Program-made: the position numbers and the translations under genes
In this document: one piece after another, positions 26,972 to 35,680 of the stretch
How the letters are laid out: every line of letters starts with the position of its first letter
How positions within the stretch are numbered: position 1 is the stretch's first letter
Notes under the pieces: model-generated
Told to the model about the DNA's origin: nothing
The model's database searches: none
What the model saw: only the letters and a program-made list of their open reading frames with translations
Assembly: GCA_002796995.1 (NCBI GenBank)
Contig: PEKW01000001.1
Coordinates: 1 to 64,000 of the forward strand
DNA from: Rhizobium sp.
GTDB lineage: Bacteria; Pseudomonadota; Alphaproteobacteria; Rhizobiales; Rhizobiaceae
Length of the DNA stretch: 64,000 bases
Direction: 5' to 3'

Positions 26972-26992
26972 ACCGGCTCTGGCCGGTTTTCT
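26972..26992 (+). terminator. Orphan terminator-like hairpin upstream of nadA
   Basis: ACCGGC (26972-26977) and GCCGGT (26982-26987) close a TCTG loop and are followed by TTTCTTTG on the plus strand. No plus-strand gene lies upstream, because DUF2339 is divergent. The hairpin could end a small RNA, or insulate nadA from stray transcripts. Confidence 0.45.
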
Positions 26993-27004
26993 TTGATCCT
27001 ATTT

Positions 27005-27021
27005 TTGCTCAATCTGAGCAT
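27005..27021. promoter_or_regulatory. Palindromic operator upstream of nadABC (candidate NadQ site)
   Basis: TGCTCA and TGAGCA (27006-27011 and 27015-27020) form a perfect inverted repeat with a 3-base centre, 33 bases before the nadA start and inside the probable promoter. Alphaproteobacterial nadABC operons are known to be repressed by NadQ at palindromes of this kind. A NadQ/NrtR-like gene lies at 32578-33549. The palindrome is seen directly; the regulator assignment is inferred. Confidence 0.6.
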
Positions 27022-27053
27022 AAGTAGATTGCCAACTGGAGAGAGGGTTCGGC

Positions 27054-28133
27054 ATGGCACATATCTCAGGGACCGGCAATCTTGCCCAGATGCGCCAATC
27101 GCAGACAGCGGCGGAGCGTTTCGGCGTTCTGGAACGGCCCGATCTATCCTTCACCCCGGCCGTGGCAAAGGAAACCGAGCATCTCTACGAGCGGGTCAAG
27201 GCCTTCATCCCGGCGATCGAATGGCCGGTCTTCGCGCCCTATATCCACGCCATCAACCGCATCAAGAAGGAACGCGGCGCGGTCATCCTCGCCCACAATT
27301 ACCAGACGCCGGAAATCTTCCACTGTGTCGCCGACATCAAGGGCGATTCGCTGCAGCTCGCCCGCGACGCGACGCGCGTCGATGCCGAGGTCATCGTCCA
27401 GTGCGGCGTGCATTTCATGGCCGAGACTTCCAAGCTGCTCAATCCGCAGAAGACCGTGCTGATCCCCGACGGCCGGGCCGGCTGCTCGCTGTCGGAATCG
27501 ATCACCGGCGCCGACGTGCGGGCGCTGAAGGCGCGCTATCCGGGCGTGCCGGTCGTCACCTATGTCAACACCTCGGCCGACGTGAAGGCCGAGACCGACA
27601 TCTGCTGTACCTCGTCGAATGCGGTCGCCGTGGTCGACAGCTTCGAGTCGGATACGGTGCTGTGCATTCCCGACGAATACCTGGCGATGAACGTCGCCAA
27701 GCAGACGACGAAGAAGATCCTCACCTGGCAGGGCCATTGCGAAGTGCATGAGCGCTTCACCGCGGAAGAGCTGATGGAATACAAGGCCGCCGATCCGTCG
27801 ATCGAGATCGTCGCCCATCCGGAATGCCATCCGAGCGTTCTGGCGGTCTCCGACTATGCCGGCTCAACCTCGGGCATGATCGACTATGTCAAGACGAAGC
27901 GCCCGGGCCGTGTATTGCTGGTAACCGAATGCTCCATGGCCTCCAACATCCAGGCGGAAGTGCCCGACGTCGACTTCGTCAAGCCGTGCAATCTCTGTCC
28001 GCACATGAAGCGCATCACGCTGCCGAAGATCCTCGACAGCCTGCTCTTCATGACGGAGGAGGTCGTGGTCGATCCGGCGATCGCCGGTCGGGCGCGCCTT
28101 GCGGTCGAACGCATGATCAATTTGAAGAATTGA
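27054..28133 (+). CDS. nadA: Quinolinate synthase
   Basis: NadA condenses iminoaspartate with dihydroxyacetone phosphate to quinolinate, using a [4Fe-4S] cluster. The 359-residue product shows the three cluster cysteines in their usual contexts: [21 protein letters not shown] and [18 protein letters not shown] near residue 82 is the substrate-binding block. GGAGAGAGG precedes the ATG by about 10 bases. nadB follows after 35 bases and nadC 22 bases after that, so de novo NAD synthesis is one operon under a palindromic operator. Confidence 0.97.
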   Translation: MAHISGTGNLAQMRQSQTAAERFGVLERPDLSFTPAVAKETEHLYERVKAFIPAIEWPVFAPYIHAINRIKKERGAVILAHNYQTPEIFHCVADIKGDSLQLARDATRVDAEVIVQCGVHFMAETSKLLNPQKTVLIPDGRAGCSLSESITGADVRALKARYPGVPVVTYVNTSADVKAETDICCTSSNAVAVVDSFESDTVLCIPDEYLAMNVAKQTTKKILTWQGHCEVHERFTAEELMEYKAADPSIEIVAHPECHPSVLAVSDYAGSTSGMIDYVKTKRPGRVLLVTECSMASNIQAEVPDVDFVKPCNLCPHMKRITLPKILDSLLFMTEEVVVDPAIAGRARLAVERMINLKN

Positions 28134-28168
28134 CGAGGACCGGCGTCTCGCCGGCGGAGATTGCCTGA

Positions 28169-29761
28169 ATGTCCACGAAACTTGAATCCATGCGCCCGCA
28201 ATCCTGGCAGGGCGTCGACGACATCGTCATCATCGGCGGCGGCCTGGCGGGGCTGTTCTGCGCCCTGAAGCTCGCGCCGCGTCCGGTGACCGTGCTTGCC
28301 GCAGCCCCGATCGGCCAGGGGGCGTCTTCCGCCTGGGCGCAGGGCGGCATCGCCGCGGCCATGAGCCCCGGTGACACCTTCGAGAAGCACCTCGCCGATA
28401 CGCTCGCGGCCGGCGCCGGCATCGTCGACGAACGCATTGCCCGCCTGATGATCTCGGAGGGGCCGGACCGCATCCGCGACCTTCTCGCCTATGGCGTGCC
28501 GTTCGACCGCGATCTCGAAGGCCATCTGCTGCTGTCGCGCGAGGCGGCCCATTCCGAGCGCCGCATCGTCCGCGTCAAGGGCGACCAGGCCGGGCGCGCC
28601 ATCATGGAGGCGCTGATCGCCACCGTGCGCAAGACGCCGTCGATCCGCGTAATGGAAGGTTATGTCGTCGAGGAACTGGTGGCCGAGGGCCGTTTCGTTT
28701 CCGGCGTCATCGCCCGTCCGGATGCCGGCCAGTCGAAGACCCGCGTCGCCTTTCCCGCCCGCGCCGTGGTGCTCTGCTCGGGCGGCATCGGCCATCTCTA
28801 CCAGGTGACCACCAATCCGGCCGAAGCGCGCGGCGCCGGCGTCGGCATGGCGGCCAAGGCCGGCGCCATGATCGCCGATCCGGAATTCGTCCAGTACCAC
28901 CCGACCGCCATCGACATCGGCCAGGACCCGGCGCCGCTCGCCACCGAGGCGCTACGCGGCGACGGTGCGATCCTGATCAACCGCGCCGGGCATCGCTTCA
29001 TGACGGACCTGCATGCCGATGCCGAGCTTGCGCCGCGTGACATCGTGGCGCGCGGCGTCTTTGCCGAGGTGAAGGCAGGCCGCGGCGCCTTCCTCGATTG
29101 CACCAAGGCGGTCGGCGCGCATTTCCCCGATCTCTTCCCGACCGTCTACGCCTCGTGCAAGGCGGCCGGCATCGATCCGGTGACGCAGCCCATCCCGGTC
29201 GTGCCGGCCGTGCACTATCACATGGGCGGCGTTCTGGTGGACGCCGACGGCAAGACCACCGTCGACGGGCTTTGGGCGGCCGGCGAGGTGACCTCGACCG
29301 GCGTGCACGGCGCCAACCGTCTGGCCTCCAATTCGCTGCTGGAGGCTGTCGTGTTCGCCGCCCGGATCGCCGAGAGCATCAAGGGCATGCTGCCGGAATC
29401 CTCGCTCTATGAATGGCCGAAGGATGCCGGCGAGAACGACGAGCTGGTGACGCTGGAGGACAGCGCCGAGCTGAAGACACTGCGCCGCGAGATGTCGGCC
29501 CATGCCGGCGTCATCCGCGAGGCCGAGGGCCTGAAGGACCTGATCCGCCAGATCGTGCGCCTCGAAGGCATCAACAAGCGTGTCCGCTTCTCCAACATGG
29601 CGACGACTGCCAAGCTCATCGCCACCGCCGCGCTCAAGCGCGAGGAGAGTCGCGGCGGGCACTACCGTTCCGATTTCCCGGAACCGGTGGAGGCCTTGCG
29701 CCATCGCACCTTCATGACCCTCAAGGATGCCGAACGCATCGCCGCTGAAATCGCCGGCTGA
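28169..29761 (+). CDS. nadB: L-aspartate oxidase
   Basis: NadB oxidises L-aspartate to iminoaspartate with FAD and feeds NadA. The 530-residue protein has the FAD dinucleotide fold near the N terminus ([18 protein letters not shown]), the [12 protein letters not shown] loop, the catalytic region with EFVQYHPTA and RGDGAILIN, and the second FAD block [23 protein letters not shown]. The C-terminal helical domain is shorter than in E. coli but complete. GGAG precedes the ATG. Middle gene of nadABC. Confidence 0.97.
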   Translation: MSTKLESMRPQSWQGVDDIVIIGGGLAGLFCALKLAPRPVTVLAAAPIGQGASSAWAQGGIAAAMSPGDTFEKHLADTLAAGAGIVDERIARLMISEGPDRIRDLLAYGVPFDRDLEGHLLLSREAAHSERRIVRVKGDQAGRAIMEALIATVRKTPSIRVMEGYVVEELVAEGRFVSGVIARPDAGQSKTRVAFPARAVVLCSGGIGHLYQVTTNPAEARGAGVGMAAKAGAMIADPEFVQYHPTAIDIGQDPAPLATEALRGDGAILINRAGHRFMTDLHADAELAPRDIVARGVFAEVKAGRGAFLDCTKAVGAHFPDLFPTVYASCKAAGIDPVTQPIPVVPAVHYHMGGVLVDADGKTTVDGLWAAGEVTSTGVHGANRLASNSLLEAVVFAARIAESIKGMLPESSLYEWPKDAGENDELVTLEDSAELKTLRREMSAHAGVIREAEGLKDLIRQIVRLEGINKRVRFSNMATTAKLIATAALKREESRGGHYRSDFPEPVEALRHRTFMTLKDAERIAAEIAG

Positions 29762-29783
29762 TCCAAGACAGAGGTAATATCCG

Positions 29784-30689
29784 ATGACCGAGCCCCTTCG
29801 CCCCGTATTGCTCCCGCTGATGGTCGAGGACCAGGTGCGGGCGGCGCTGATCGAGGATCTCGGCCGCGCCGGCGACATCACCACCTATGCAACCATTGGA
29901 CCGGAAAAGGCGGCGCGGGCGGCGCTCAACAGCCGCGAGGACGGCGTGATCGCCGGCATCGAGCTGGCGCGCGCCGCCTTCCGGCTTGTCGATCCCTCGG
30001 TCGTCTTCGAGGCGAAGGTCTCGGACGGCGACCGGGTGAAACCCGGCGATGCGCTGATCCGTGTCGAGGGCCCGGCGCGCTCCATCCTCTCGGCCGAGCG
30101 GGTCGCCTTGAACTTCCTGATGCATCTCTCGGGCGTCGCGACTTACACGGCGCGCTTCGCCGCCGAGATCGCCCACACCCATGCCCGCGTCACCTGCACG
30201 CGCAAGACCCTGCCGGGCCTGCGGGCGGTGGAGAAATACGCCGTTCGCCTCGGCGGCGGCTCCAACCACCGCTTTGGCCTGGACGATGCCATTCTCATCA
30301 AGGACAACCATATCGCTGTGGCGGGCGGCGTCGCTGCTGCCATCGGGGCGGCCCGCGCCTATGCCGGGCATCTGGTCAAGGTCGAGGTCGAGGTCGACAC
30401 CCTCGGCCAGATGCGCGAGGCGCTGGGCGCGCGGCCGGACGCCATCCTGCTCGACAACATGGGTCCCGACCTGCTGCGCGAGGCGGTCGAGATCAACCGG
30501 CAACATCACGGGCTTTCCGGTGCCAACTATCCCTCGGCCGTCGGCCGTGTGATGCTGGAAGCGTCCGGAAACGTCAACATCCAGACGATCCGCGCGATTG
30601 CCGAATCGGGTGTCGACTACATCTCCACTTCCAAGGTCACCATGGCCGCACCGACCCTCGACATCGGCCTCGATGTGGAAATCGGCTGA
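29784..30689 (+). CDS. nadC: Nicotinate-nucleotide pyrophosphorylase (carboxylating)
   Basis: NadC converts quinolinate and PRPP to nicotinate mononucleotide, CO2 and pyrophosphate. The 301-residue enzyme has the type II PRTase features: EDLGRAGDITT near the N terminus, RVTCTRKTLPGLRAVEKYAV with substrate-binding basic residues, GGSNHRFGLDDAILIKDNH, and C-terminal LEASGNVNIQTI and GVDYISTSKVT. It closes the nadABC operon; a stem-loop without a T-run follows about 40 bases later. Confidence 0.97.
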   Translation: MTEPLRPVLLPLMVEDQVRAALIEDLGRAGDITTYATIGPEKAARAALNSREDGVIAGIELARAAFRLVDPSVVFEAKVSDGDRVKPGDALIRVEGPARSILSAERVALNFLMHLSGVATYTARFAAEIAHTHARVTCTRKTLPGLRAVEKYAVRLGGGSNHRFGLDDAILIKDNHIAVAGGVAAAIGAARAYAGHLVKVEVEVDTLGQMREALGARPDAILLDNMGPDLLREAVEINRQHHGLSGANYPSAVGRVMLEASGNVNIQTIRAIAESGVDYISTSKVTMAAPTLDIGLDVEIG

Positions 30690-30727
30690 CAAAAATCAGT
30701 TCTTTTGTCTCGGTGGATAGACCTGGG

Positions 30728-30753
30728 TCGCGGTGTTTTTCGTCACACCGCGA
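30728..30753 (+). other. Stem-loop after nadC
   Basis: TCGCGGTGT (30728-30736) and ACACCGCGA (30745-30753) pair perfectly over 9 bp with an 8-base T-rich loop. No T-run follows on either strand. It probably marks the 3' end of the nadABC mRNA. Confidence 0.45.
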
Positions 30754-30934
30754 ACGAGAAATTCCATGAGTTCAAGCAATTGACGTATGTTAGAAGCGAC
30801 GCAAACTACTTATTGTAGATTATTATTGGTTTTTGACCCTTTACCGCGAATCCCATAGCCCAGAGTCATCCCGTCGGAAGAGTATAGCGTACTGCGGATA
30901 CAGGCACTTTCAGCCGATACTTACGGGGATTTGT

Positions 30935-31561
30935 ATGACCAGTATTTCTTCGTCGCCGAGCGGCGGTTCTCTGTACTCCACATCGCTTTCCGGTCTCGAT
31001 ACCAATGGTGACGGCATCATCAGTGCCGAAGAACTGGCCGCCGCGGAAAAATCCTCCGGCTCGCCGCGCACCCAGGATCCGACGGTCGAAAATCAAAACG
31101 CAGCAAGCGGTGTCGCCTCCCAGGTGGCAGGCGGCGTGATGGCCATGCTGCTCGCCAATGCCGGCGGCGCGGCCGATACCGGGGCGGATGACCGCCCCTC
31201 CGCCGCCGACCTGTTTGCCAAGATCGATACCGACGGCGACGGCAAGGTAACCGAAGCCGAATTCGTCGCAGCCCGTCCCGAGGACATGAGCGAGGAGGAG
31301 GCCACGTCCCTCTTCGCCGAACTCGACGGCGAGGGCACCGGATCCCTGACGCAATCCCAGTTCGTTGATGCGATGGAGCAGCTGCGGCCGGAAGGCCCGC
31401 CGCCTCCGCCGGCCGATGACACCTCAGACGAGGACGACGATACCGTCAGCCTGTTCGACGTGCTGGAAGAGATGAAGCAGGTGATCGCCGCCTATTCGGC
31501 TTATGCCGGCAGCACCGAAGGCGACGACGGCGAGACCTCGGCAACCAAGCTGTCGCTCTGA
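30935..31561 (+). CDS. EF-hand calcium-binding protein
   Basis: A 208-residue acidic protein with three EF-hand-like loops: residues 22-33 (DTNGDGIISAEE), 98-109 (DTDGDGKVTEAE) and 131-142 (DGEGTGSLTQSQ). The first two have all canonical calcium ligands, with Glu at position 12. The third lacks the final acidic ligand and is probably weak. A small Ala/Gly-rich hydrophobic stretch (60-80) is not a clear membrane helix, and there is no signal peptide. The ATG at 30935 is chosen over an upstream ATG because the protein then starts with the low-complexity MTSISSSPSGG seen in such proteins. The role is unknown. Confidence 0.8.
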   Translation: MTSISSSPSGGSLYSTSLSGLDTNGDGIISAEELAAAEKSSGSPRTQDPTVENQNAASGVASQVAGGVMAMLLANAGGAADTGADDRPSAADLFAKIDTDGDGKVTEAEFVAARPEDMSEEEATSLFAELDGEGTGSLTQSQFVDAMEQLRPEGPPPPPADDTSDEDDDTVSLFDVLEEMKQVIAAYSAYAGSTEGDDGETSATKLSL

Positions 31562-31586
31562 CGCGGCTTCCGTCCATGATCGCCGC

Positions 31587-32471
31587 TCAGGCGTCTTCCC
31601 GTTCGGCCTCGGCCTCGGAGGCCACGAGCCCCGGAAAACGGGCATTGTAGGTCACCTGCGGGAACGGGATGGAGATCCCGTTCTCGTCGAAGGCCTGCTT
31701 GACGGATTTGATCATCTGGCGCGAGGTCGGCCAGAAGTCGGCGGCGCTCGTCCAGTACCACAGCGTCAGCACCACGGCGCTTTCGGCCAGTTCGTTGACG
31801 AAGGTGTCCACCGGCGGGCTTTTCAGTACGCGCTTGTCCTTCTCCGCCAGCTCGCGCATCAGGCGCTGGGCGAGATCGATGTCGTCGTCGTAGCCGATAC
31901 CCACCTTCAGCTCGAAGCGGCGCGTGGTCTCGCGGCTGAAATTGGTGATCGGCACATTCCACAGGATCGAGTTCGGCGCCAGCCGGTAGAGCCCGTCGGG
32001 CGTCTTCAGTTCGGTAGCGAACAGGCCGATCTCGCGTACCGTCCCGGAAATATTGCCCGTCTCGATATATTCGCCGACCCGGAACGGGCGAAGCACCAGC
32101 AGCATGATGCCGGCGGCGATGTTCTGCAGCGTCCCCTGCAGGGCAAGACCGATGGCGAGGCCGGCGGCGCCGAGGGCTGCGATGATCGAGGCGGTCTGCA
32201 CGCCGAATTGCCCAAGCACGGTGACGAAGACCAGCAGCAGGGAGGCATAGCGGATGACGTTGGCGAAGAAGCGGGCGAGCGTCTCGTCTATGCCCCGGAC
32301 ACGCAGCAGACCCTCATGCGCCCACCGGCTGAGCAGCGAGGCGAGCGTCCAGCCGATGATCAGCAGGAGCAGCGCGCCGACGATCGAGAACGAATACTGC
32401 ACGGCAAGAGCGCTCGCCTGGCTGAGCGCCGTGCGCGTCGCGATGATGACTTCGCTGGCCTGCTGTTCCAT
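31587..32471 (-). CDS. Small-conductance mechanosensitive channel (MscS family)
   Basis: Inner-membrane channel that opens under osmotic downshock. The 294-residue protein has three membrane helices (about 20-45, 65-90, 95-125), the third being the Gly/Ala-rich pore helix AALGAAGLAIGLALQGTLQNIAAG. The MscS beta domain (FRVGEYIETGNISGTV, APNSILWNVPITNFS) and C-terminal alpha/beta domain follow. GAAGGAG precedes the ATG at 32471; a GTG four codons upstream overlaps that site and is less likely. Length and layout match E. coli MscS. Confidence 0.92.
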   Translation of the reverse strand: MEQQASEVIIATRTALSQASALAVQYSFSIVGALLLLIIGWTLASLLSRWAHEGLLRVRGIDETLARFFANVIRYASLLLVFVTVLGQFGVQTASIIAALGAAGLAIGLALQGTLQNIAAGIMLLVLRPFRVGEYIETGNISGTVREIGLFATELKTPDGLYRLAPNSILWNVPITNFSRETTRRFELKVGIGYDDDIDLAQRLMRELAEKDKRVLKSPPVDTFVNELAESAVVLTLWYWTSAADFWPTSRQMIKSVKQAFDENGISIPFPQVTYNARFPGLVASEAEAEREDA

Positions 32472-32577
32472 CCTTCGGTTCACTCCTTCACGTCGAGATG
32501 CGTCAAGGGGCTAGATGGGGCAGGACCCTTCGGGGTCAAGCGCAAGGGGAGGGATTGGCGGGGGCTGCGGCCTCGGC

Positions 32578-33549
32578 TCAGCGTCCGCCGAGCTTGAGGC
32601 CGGGCGCCGGCCGCTCCTCGAGAATCTGGCGGCGGAAGCGGAAAAGTGCCGCCGGCCGCCCGCCGGTCGCGAGCGTTTCGCCGGTCGGTTCCACCAGTTC
32701 GGCGCCCTCGACCAGGCGGCGGAAATTCTGCTTGTGCAGGTGCCGGCCGGAGATCGCCTCGACCGTCGCCTGCAGTTCGGTCAGAGTGAACTCCGATGCC
32801 ATCAGTTCGAACACCACCGGGCGATACTTGATCTTGCCGCGCAGCCGCGCGAGCGCGGTCGCGGCGATCCGCCGGTGGTCGAAGCGCATGGCTATGCCGA
32901 TCGGCTCCGACACGCGCCGGGCCGCGACCCGGCCGTCGAGCACGGCCTCTTCCACCAGTCCGGCCTCGTAGAGCAGCTCGTAGCGCTCGAGAACCCGCTC
33001 CTCGTCGAAGGGAAAATCATCGAGACCGAAGGCGAGCTTCAGCCGCGAGCGGCGCGACGGCCGCATCTCGGCCTTGTCCTCGCTCGGGTCCTCTTCCGCC
33101 CATTGCGCAAGCGCCGGCAGAACCACCCGGTCGATTACCGCCGGCCGGCCGTGTCGCCAGTCCTCCCAGGGCAGGTAGCTGTACCAGTCGCGCCAGTGCA
33201 CGCCTGCGGCGTTAAGGCTCGCCTCGCGGGCGGGATCCATGCGGGTGAGCGCCAGATAGCCGACCGAAACGACATGCGGTCCGACATCGCCGGCCATCTT
33301 GTACCGGCCCCGGTCGCCGAAGGTGTAGAGCTGTTCGATATAGCCCATGTGCAGTTCGGTCTGGGCCGTCACCGTGGTGCGCAACGACATTTCCATCGTC
33401 CGATGGCGGACGGGGTCGAACGGGCCGAAGGGCAGGCTTTCCAGGAAGCTGGTCGGGTCGCTCACCACCAGAATGCGCGGATTTCCGCTGGTCACCGCGA
33501 CGATCGCAGCATTGAGGCCGATCTCGACGGAGGTGGTGCGGTCCGTCAT
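32578..33549 (-). CDS. nadQ: NAD-biosynthesis regulator, NadQ/NrtR-like (Nudix-like plus winged helix)
   Basis: A 323-residue protein with an N-terminal Nudix-like ligand domain that lacks a complete Nudix box, so it should sense rather than hydrolyse. The C-terminal winged helix is visible as KIKYRPVVFELMASEFTLTELQ and GRHLHKQNFRRLVEGAELVEP, the NrtR/NadQ DNA-binding layout. Alphaproteobacterial NadQ controls nadABC, and a palindrome precedes nadA at 27005 in this window. The gene overlaps the upstream phosphatase by 4 bases. The symbol is given from domain layout and context, not from a full alignment. Confidence 0.72.
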   Translation of the reverse strand: MTDRTTSVEIGLNAAIVAVTSGNPRILVVSDPTSFLESLPFGPFDPVRHRTMEMSLRTTVTAQTELHMGYIEQLYTFGDRGRYKMAGDVGPHVVSVGYLALTRMDPAREASLNAAGVHWRDWYSYLPWEDWRHGRPAVIDRVVLPALAQWAEEDPSEDKAEMRPSRRSRLKLAFGLDDFPFDEERVLERYELLYEAGLVEEAVLDGRVAARRVSEPIGIAMRFDHRRIAATALARLRGKIKYRPVVFELMASEFTLTELQATVEAISGRHLHKQNFRRLVEGAELVEPTGETLATGGRPAALFRFRRQILEERPAPGLKLGGR

Positions 33550-34079
33550 GGATGGTCCGCCACGATCGGAACGGTCAGCACGAAGGGCGCATTGCCGTCG
33601 GCATCCGCACCGCGGCCGATCGCCTTGACCGCCGCCGTCAGCCGTCCGCCGCGCGACAGCAGGCTGTCGCCGATCTCGATCAGGCGGGAGTTGGGGGTGG
33701 CATAGGGCGAGGCGGCGCGCAGGCGGAGCGCCAGCGCCTCGTCATCGTCGCCCGGCGCTACGGCGAGGCTGGCGATCAGCGCGGCGGCGGGCGAGCGCGA
33801 CACGCCCATCCAGCAATGGATGAGCAGAGGTGCGCTCTGGTCCCAGGCGCGGGCAAACGCGATGATCTCGAGCACGTGCCGCTCCTGCGGCGCGATCAGG
33901 TCGCCGGTGCCGGCAAAGGTGATGTCGTTGACGCCGAGCTTCAGGTGGCGGTCGGCGGAGATCACCGCGGGGCGGTGAAAATCCTGCTTCTCGGCCATCA
34001 GCGTGATCATCTCGCGCGCCTTGTGGCGGACGGCGAGTTCGGCGATGCGCGACAGCGGCGAGACGACGATTTGGCTCAT
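33546..34079 (-). CDS. Tyrosine/dual-specificity phosphatase-like protein
   Basis: A 177-residue protein with the CX5R phosphatase loop: His88-Cys89-Trp-Met-Gly-Val-Ser-Arg95, followed by SPAAALI. The cysteine nucleophile and arginine are intact. It resembles small cytoplasmic protein-tyrosine-phosphatase-like proteins of Rhizobiales. It starts inside the stop of the HD gene (ATGA overlap) and its stop overlaps the NadQ-like start, so translation of the three genes is coupled. Its substrate is unknown and could be a nucleotide or phospholipid rather than protein. Confidence 0.82.
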   Translation of the reverse strand: MSQIVVSPLSRIAELAVRHKAREMITLMAEKQDFHRPAVISADRHLKLGVNDITFAGTGDLIAPQERHVLEIIAFARAWDQSAPLLIHCWMGVSRSPAAALIASLAVAPGDDDEALALRLRAASPYATPNSRLIEIGDSLLSRGGRLTAAVKAIGRGADADGNAPFVLTVPIVADHP

Positions 34080-34705
34080 GGGGTCACCTTCGGGCGCACC
34101 GCACGGGCCGCCTCGATCGCTTCGAAGCGCTCGAGGAACAGCGCCTGCGCCCGGTAGGCCGGAAGTGGCGCGATCAGCAGGGTATCGCGGGCAATCCCGC
34201 GCGGCTGGCCGAAGAACTTGCGGGCTTCCGCCTCGGCGAAGCCGGCAAGTTCGGTCGCTTCGAAATAGGCGGAAATCGTGTCGGCCCTCTTGATCTGGTC
34301 CTTCAGCGCGCGGGTCGGATGCGCCGGAAGGCCGAAGCGCAGGTGAATCGCCGCCTCCAGGCGCTTCTCCACCAGCTTGTAGCCGCCGCCGACTACCGCC
34401 TTGAACGGCGAGATCATATCGCCGATCACATATTCCGGGCCGTCATGCAGCAGGGCCATCTGCAACTCGTCGGCGGTCGCCTTCGGGGTGATGCGGCGGA
34501 AGATGTCTTCGACCATCAGGCTGTGCTGGGCGACCGAAAACGCATGGTCGCCGGAGGTCTGGCCATTCCACCGGGCGACGCGCGCCAGCCCGTGGGCGAT
34601 GTCGGAAATCTCCACGTCGAGCGGCGAGGGATCGAGCAGGTCGAGCCGCCGTCCGGACAGCATGCGCTGCCAGGCGCGCCCCGAAAGTGCGGCGGCCTCG
34701 GCCAT
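34076..34705 (-). CDS. YfbR-like HD 5'-nucleotidase
   Basis: A 209-residue HD-fold hydrolase. YfbR-type features are RWNGQTSGDHAFSVAQHSLMV (metal His61), ALLHDGPEYVIGDMISPFK (HD 87-88 with the family EYVIGD block) and ADTISAYFEA. E. coli YfbR removes the phosphate from deoxyribonucleoside 5'-monophosphates. The gene begins 2 bases after the YgfZ-family stop and overlaps the phosphatase gene by 4 bases, placing it in the ygfZ-yfbR-phosphatase-nadQ cluster. A role in nucleotide or pyridine salvage is a guess from context. Confidence 0.87.
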   Translation of the reverse strand: MAEAAALSGRAWQRMLSGRRLDLLDPSPLDVEISDIAHGLARVARWNGQTSGDHAFSVAQHSLMVEDIFRRITPKATADELQMALLHDGPEYVIGDMISPFKAVVGGGYKLVEKRLEAAIHLRFGLPAHPTRALKDQIKRADTISAYFEATELAGFAEAEARKFFGQPRGIARDTLLIAPLPAYRAQALFLERFEAIEAARAVRPKVTP

Positions 34706-34707
34706 GC

Positions 34708-35547
34708 TCAGCCCTCCTCGGCCGCGCTGGTGGGAAAGGCAAGCCCGGTCCAGGACGGAAGCGACAGCGTAACGGCGGTCTCGCCCGCCAGGATGGGCGT
34801 GACGGACGCGATGGCCTCGCCGGCGCGGTCGATGCGGACGATGGCCAGGCCGCGATTGCCGGCGACCGTGCCGAGCGTGCCAATCGGCTTGCCGCCGGTC
34901 AGAAGCTCCGTGCCGGTGGCGGGCAGGGCGGCGTCGGCGGTCACCACGACCACTCGGCGCCGCGCCGTGCCGCGATGCTGCATGCGCGACACCACTTCCT
35001 GGCCGACATAACAGCCCTTCCGGAAGGAGACGCCGCCCATCAGGTCGAACAGGACGTCATGGGGAAAGGCGTCCTGCAGGGCAAAGTCCGGACCGGATTC
35101 GGCGATGCCGGCAAGCACGCGCAAGGCATCGTAGCCCTGCGGGACCTCCGCCTGTCCCGCGCCCGGCTTGCGCGTCACCCTGACGCCGGCAACGGTGAAT
35201 CGGTGATCGACGAGACCGGCTTCGCCCGCATCCTCGCCCCAGGCGACGGTCACGCCTTCCGGCTCGAGAGCCACGATCTCGACGGCGGCGCGGAGCTTGT
35301 ACATGGAAAGCCGTTTGATCAGCGCCTCGCGCTGGCCAGCGGTGGTGTCCAGCACGAAACCGTCGCCGTCGCGCCAGACGAGAAAGTCGAACAGGATCTT
35401 GCCCTGCGGCGTCAGCAGAGCGCCGGGCCAGGCCTCGCCGGCGGGCAAGGCCGCAATGTCGGTAGTCACCAGATTGTGCAGGAAATGCTCCGCGTCGGCA
35501 CCGGTTACCTGGATCAGTGCGCGGTCGGGCAGGGAGGCTGCTGGCAT
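34708..35547 (-). CDS. ygfZ: Folate-binding YgfZ/GcvT-like protein
   Basis: A 279-residue member of the YgfZ/IBA57 family, tetrahydrofolate-binding proteins that assist maturation of Fe-S enzymes such as MiaB. The signature K-G-C-Y-V-G-Q-E is present (FRKGCYVGQEVVSRMQHRG), with its conserved cysteine. The ATG at 35547 has AAGGGAA upstream and gives the usual MPAASLPDRALIQVTGADAE start; the frame upstream is not protein-like. It heads the cluster with the HD nucleotidase, the phosphatase and the NadQ-like regulator. Confidence 0.92.
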   Translation of the reverse strand: MPAASLPDRALIQVTGADAEHFLHNLVTTDIAALPAGEAWPGALLTPQGKILFDFLVWRDGDGFVLDTTAGQREALIKRLSMYKLRAAVEIVALEPEGVTVAWGEDAGEAGLVDHRFTVAGVRVTRKPGAGQAEVPQGYDALRVLAGIAESGPDFALQDAFPHDVLFDLMGGVSFRKGCYVGQEVVSRMQHRGTARRRVVVVTADAALPATGTELLTGGKPIGTLGTVAGNRGLAIVRIDRAGEAIASVTPILAGETAVTLSLPSWTGLAFPTSAAEEG

Positions 35548-35680
35548 CGTCGTTCCCTTCCGGTTGGTCGATGCCCGAGAGTTAGAGCATCGCATCGCAA
35601 AAGGGAATCGATTCCCGCCACCGGGCGGCAAATGATCCACGGCGAAAGTTGTGCCGAAGTGCGCAGGGAGGAGGGGCGAC

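Noticed and set aside
32524..32537. GACCC-TTCG-GGGTC hairpin near mscS as a terminator
   Set aside because: Only a 5-bp stem with no T-run; the flanking genes are read from the other strand.
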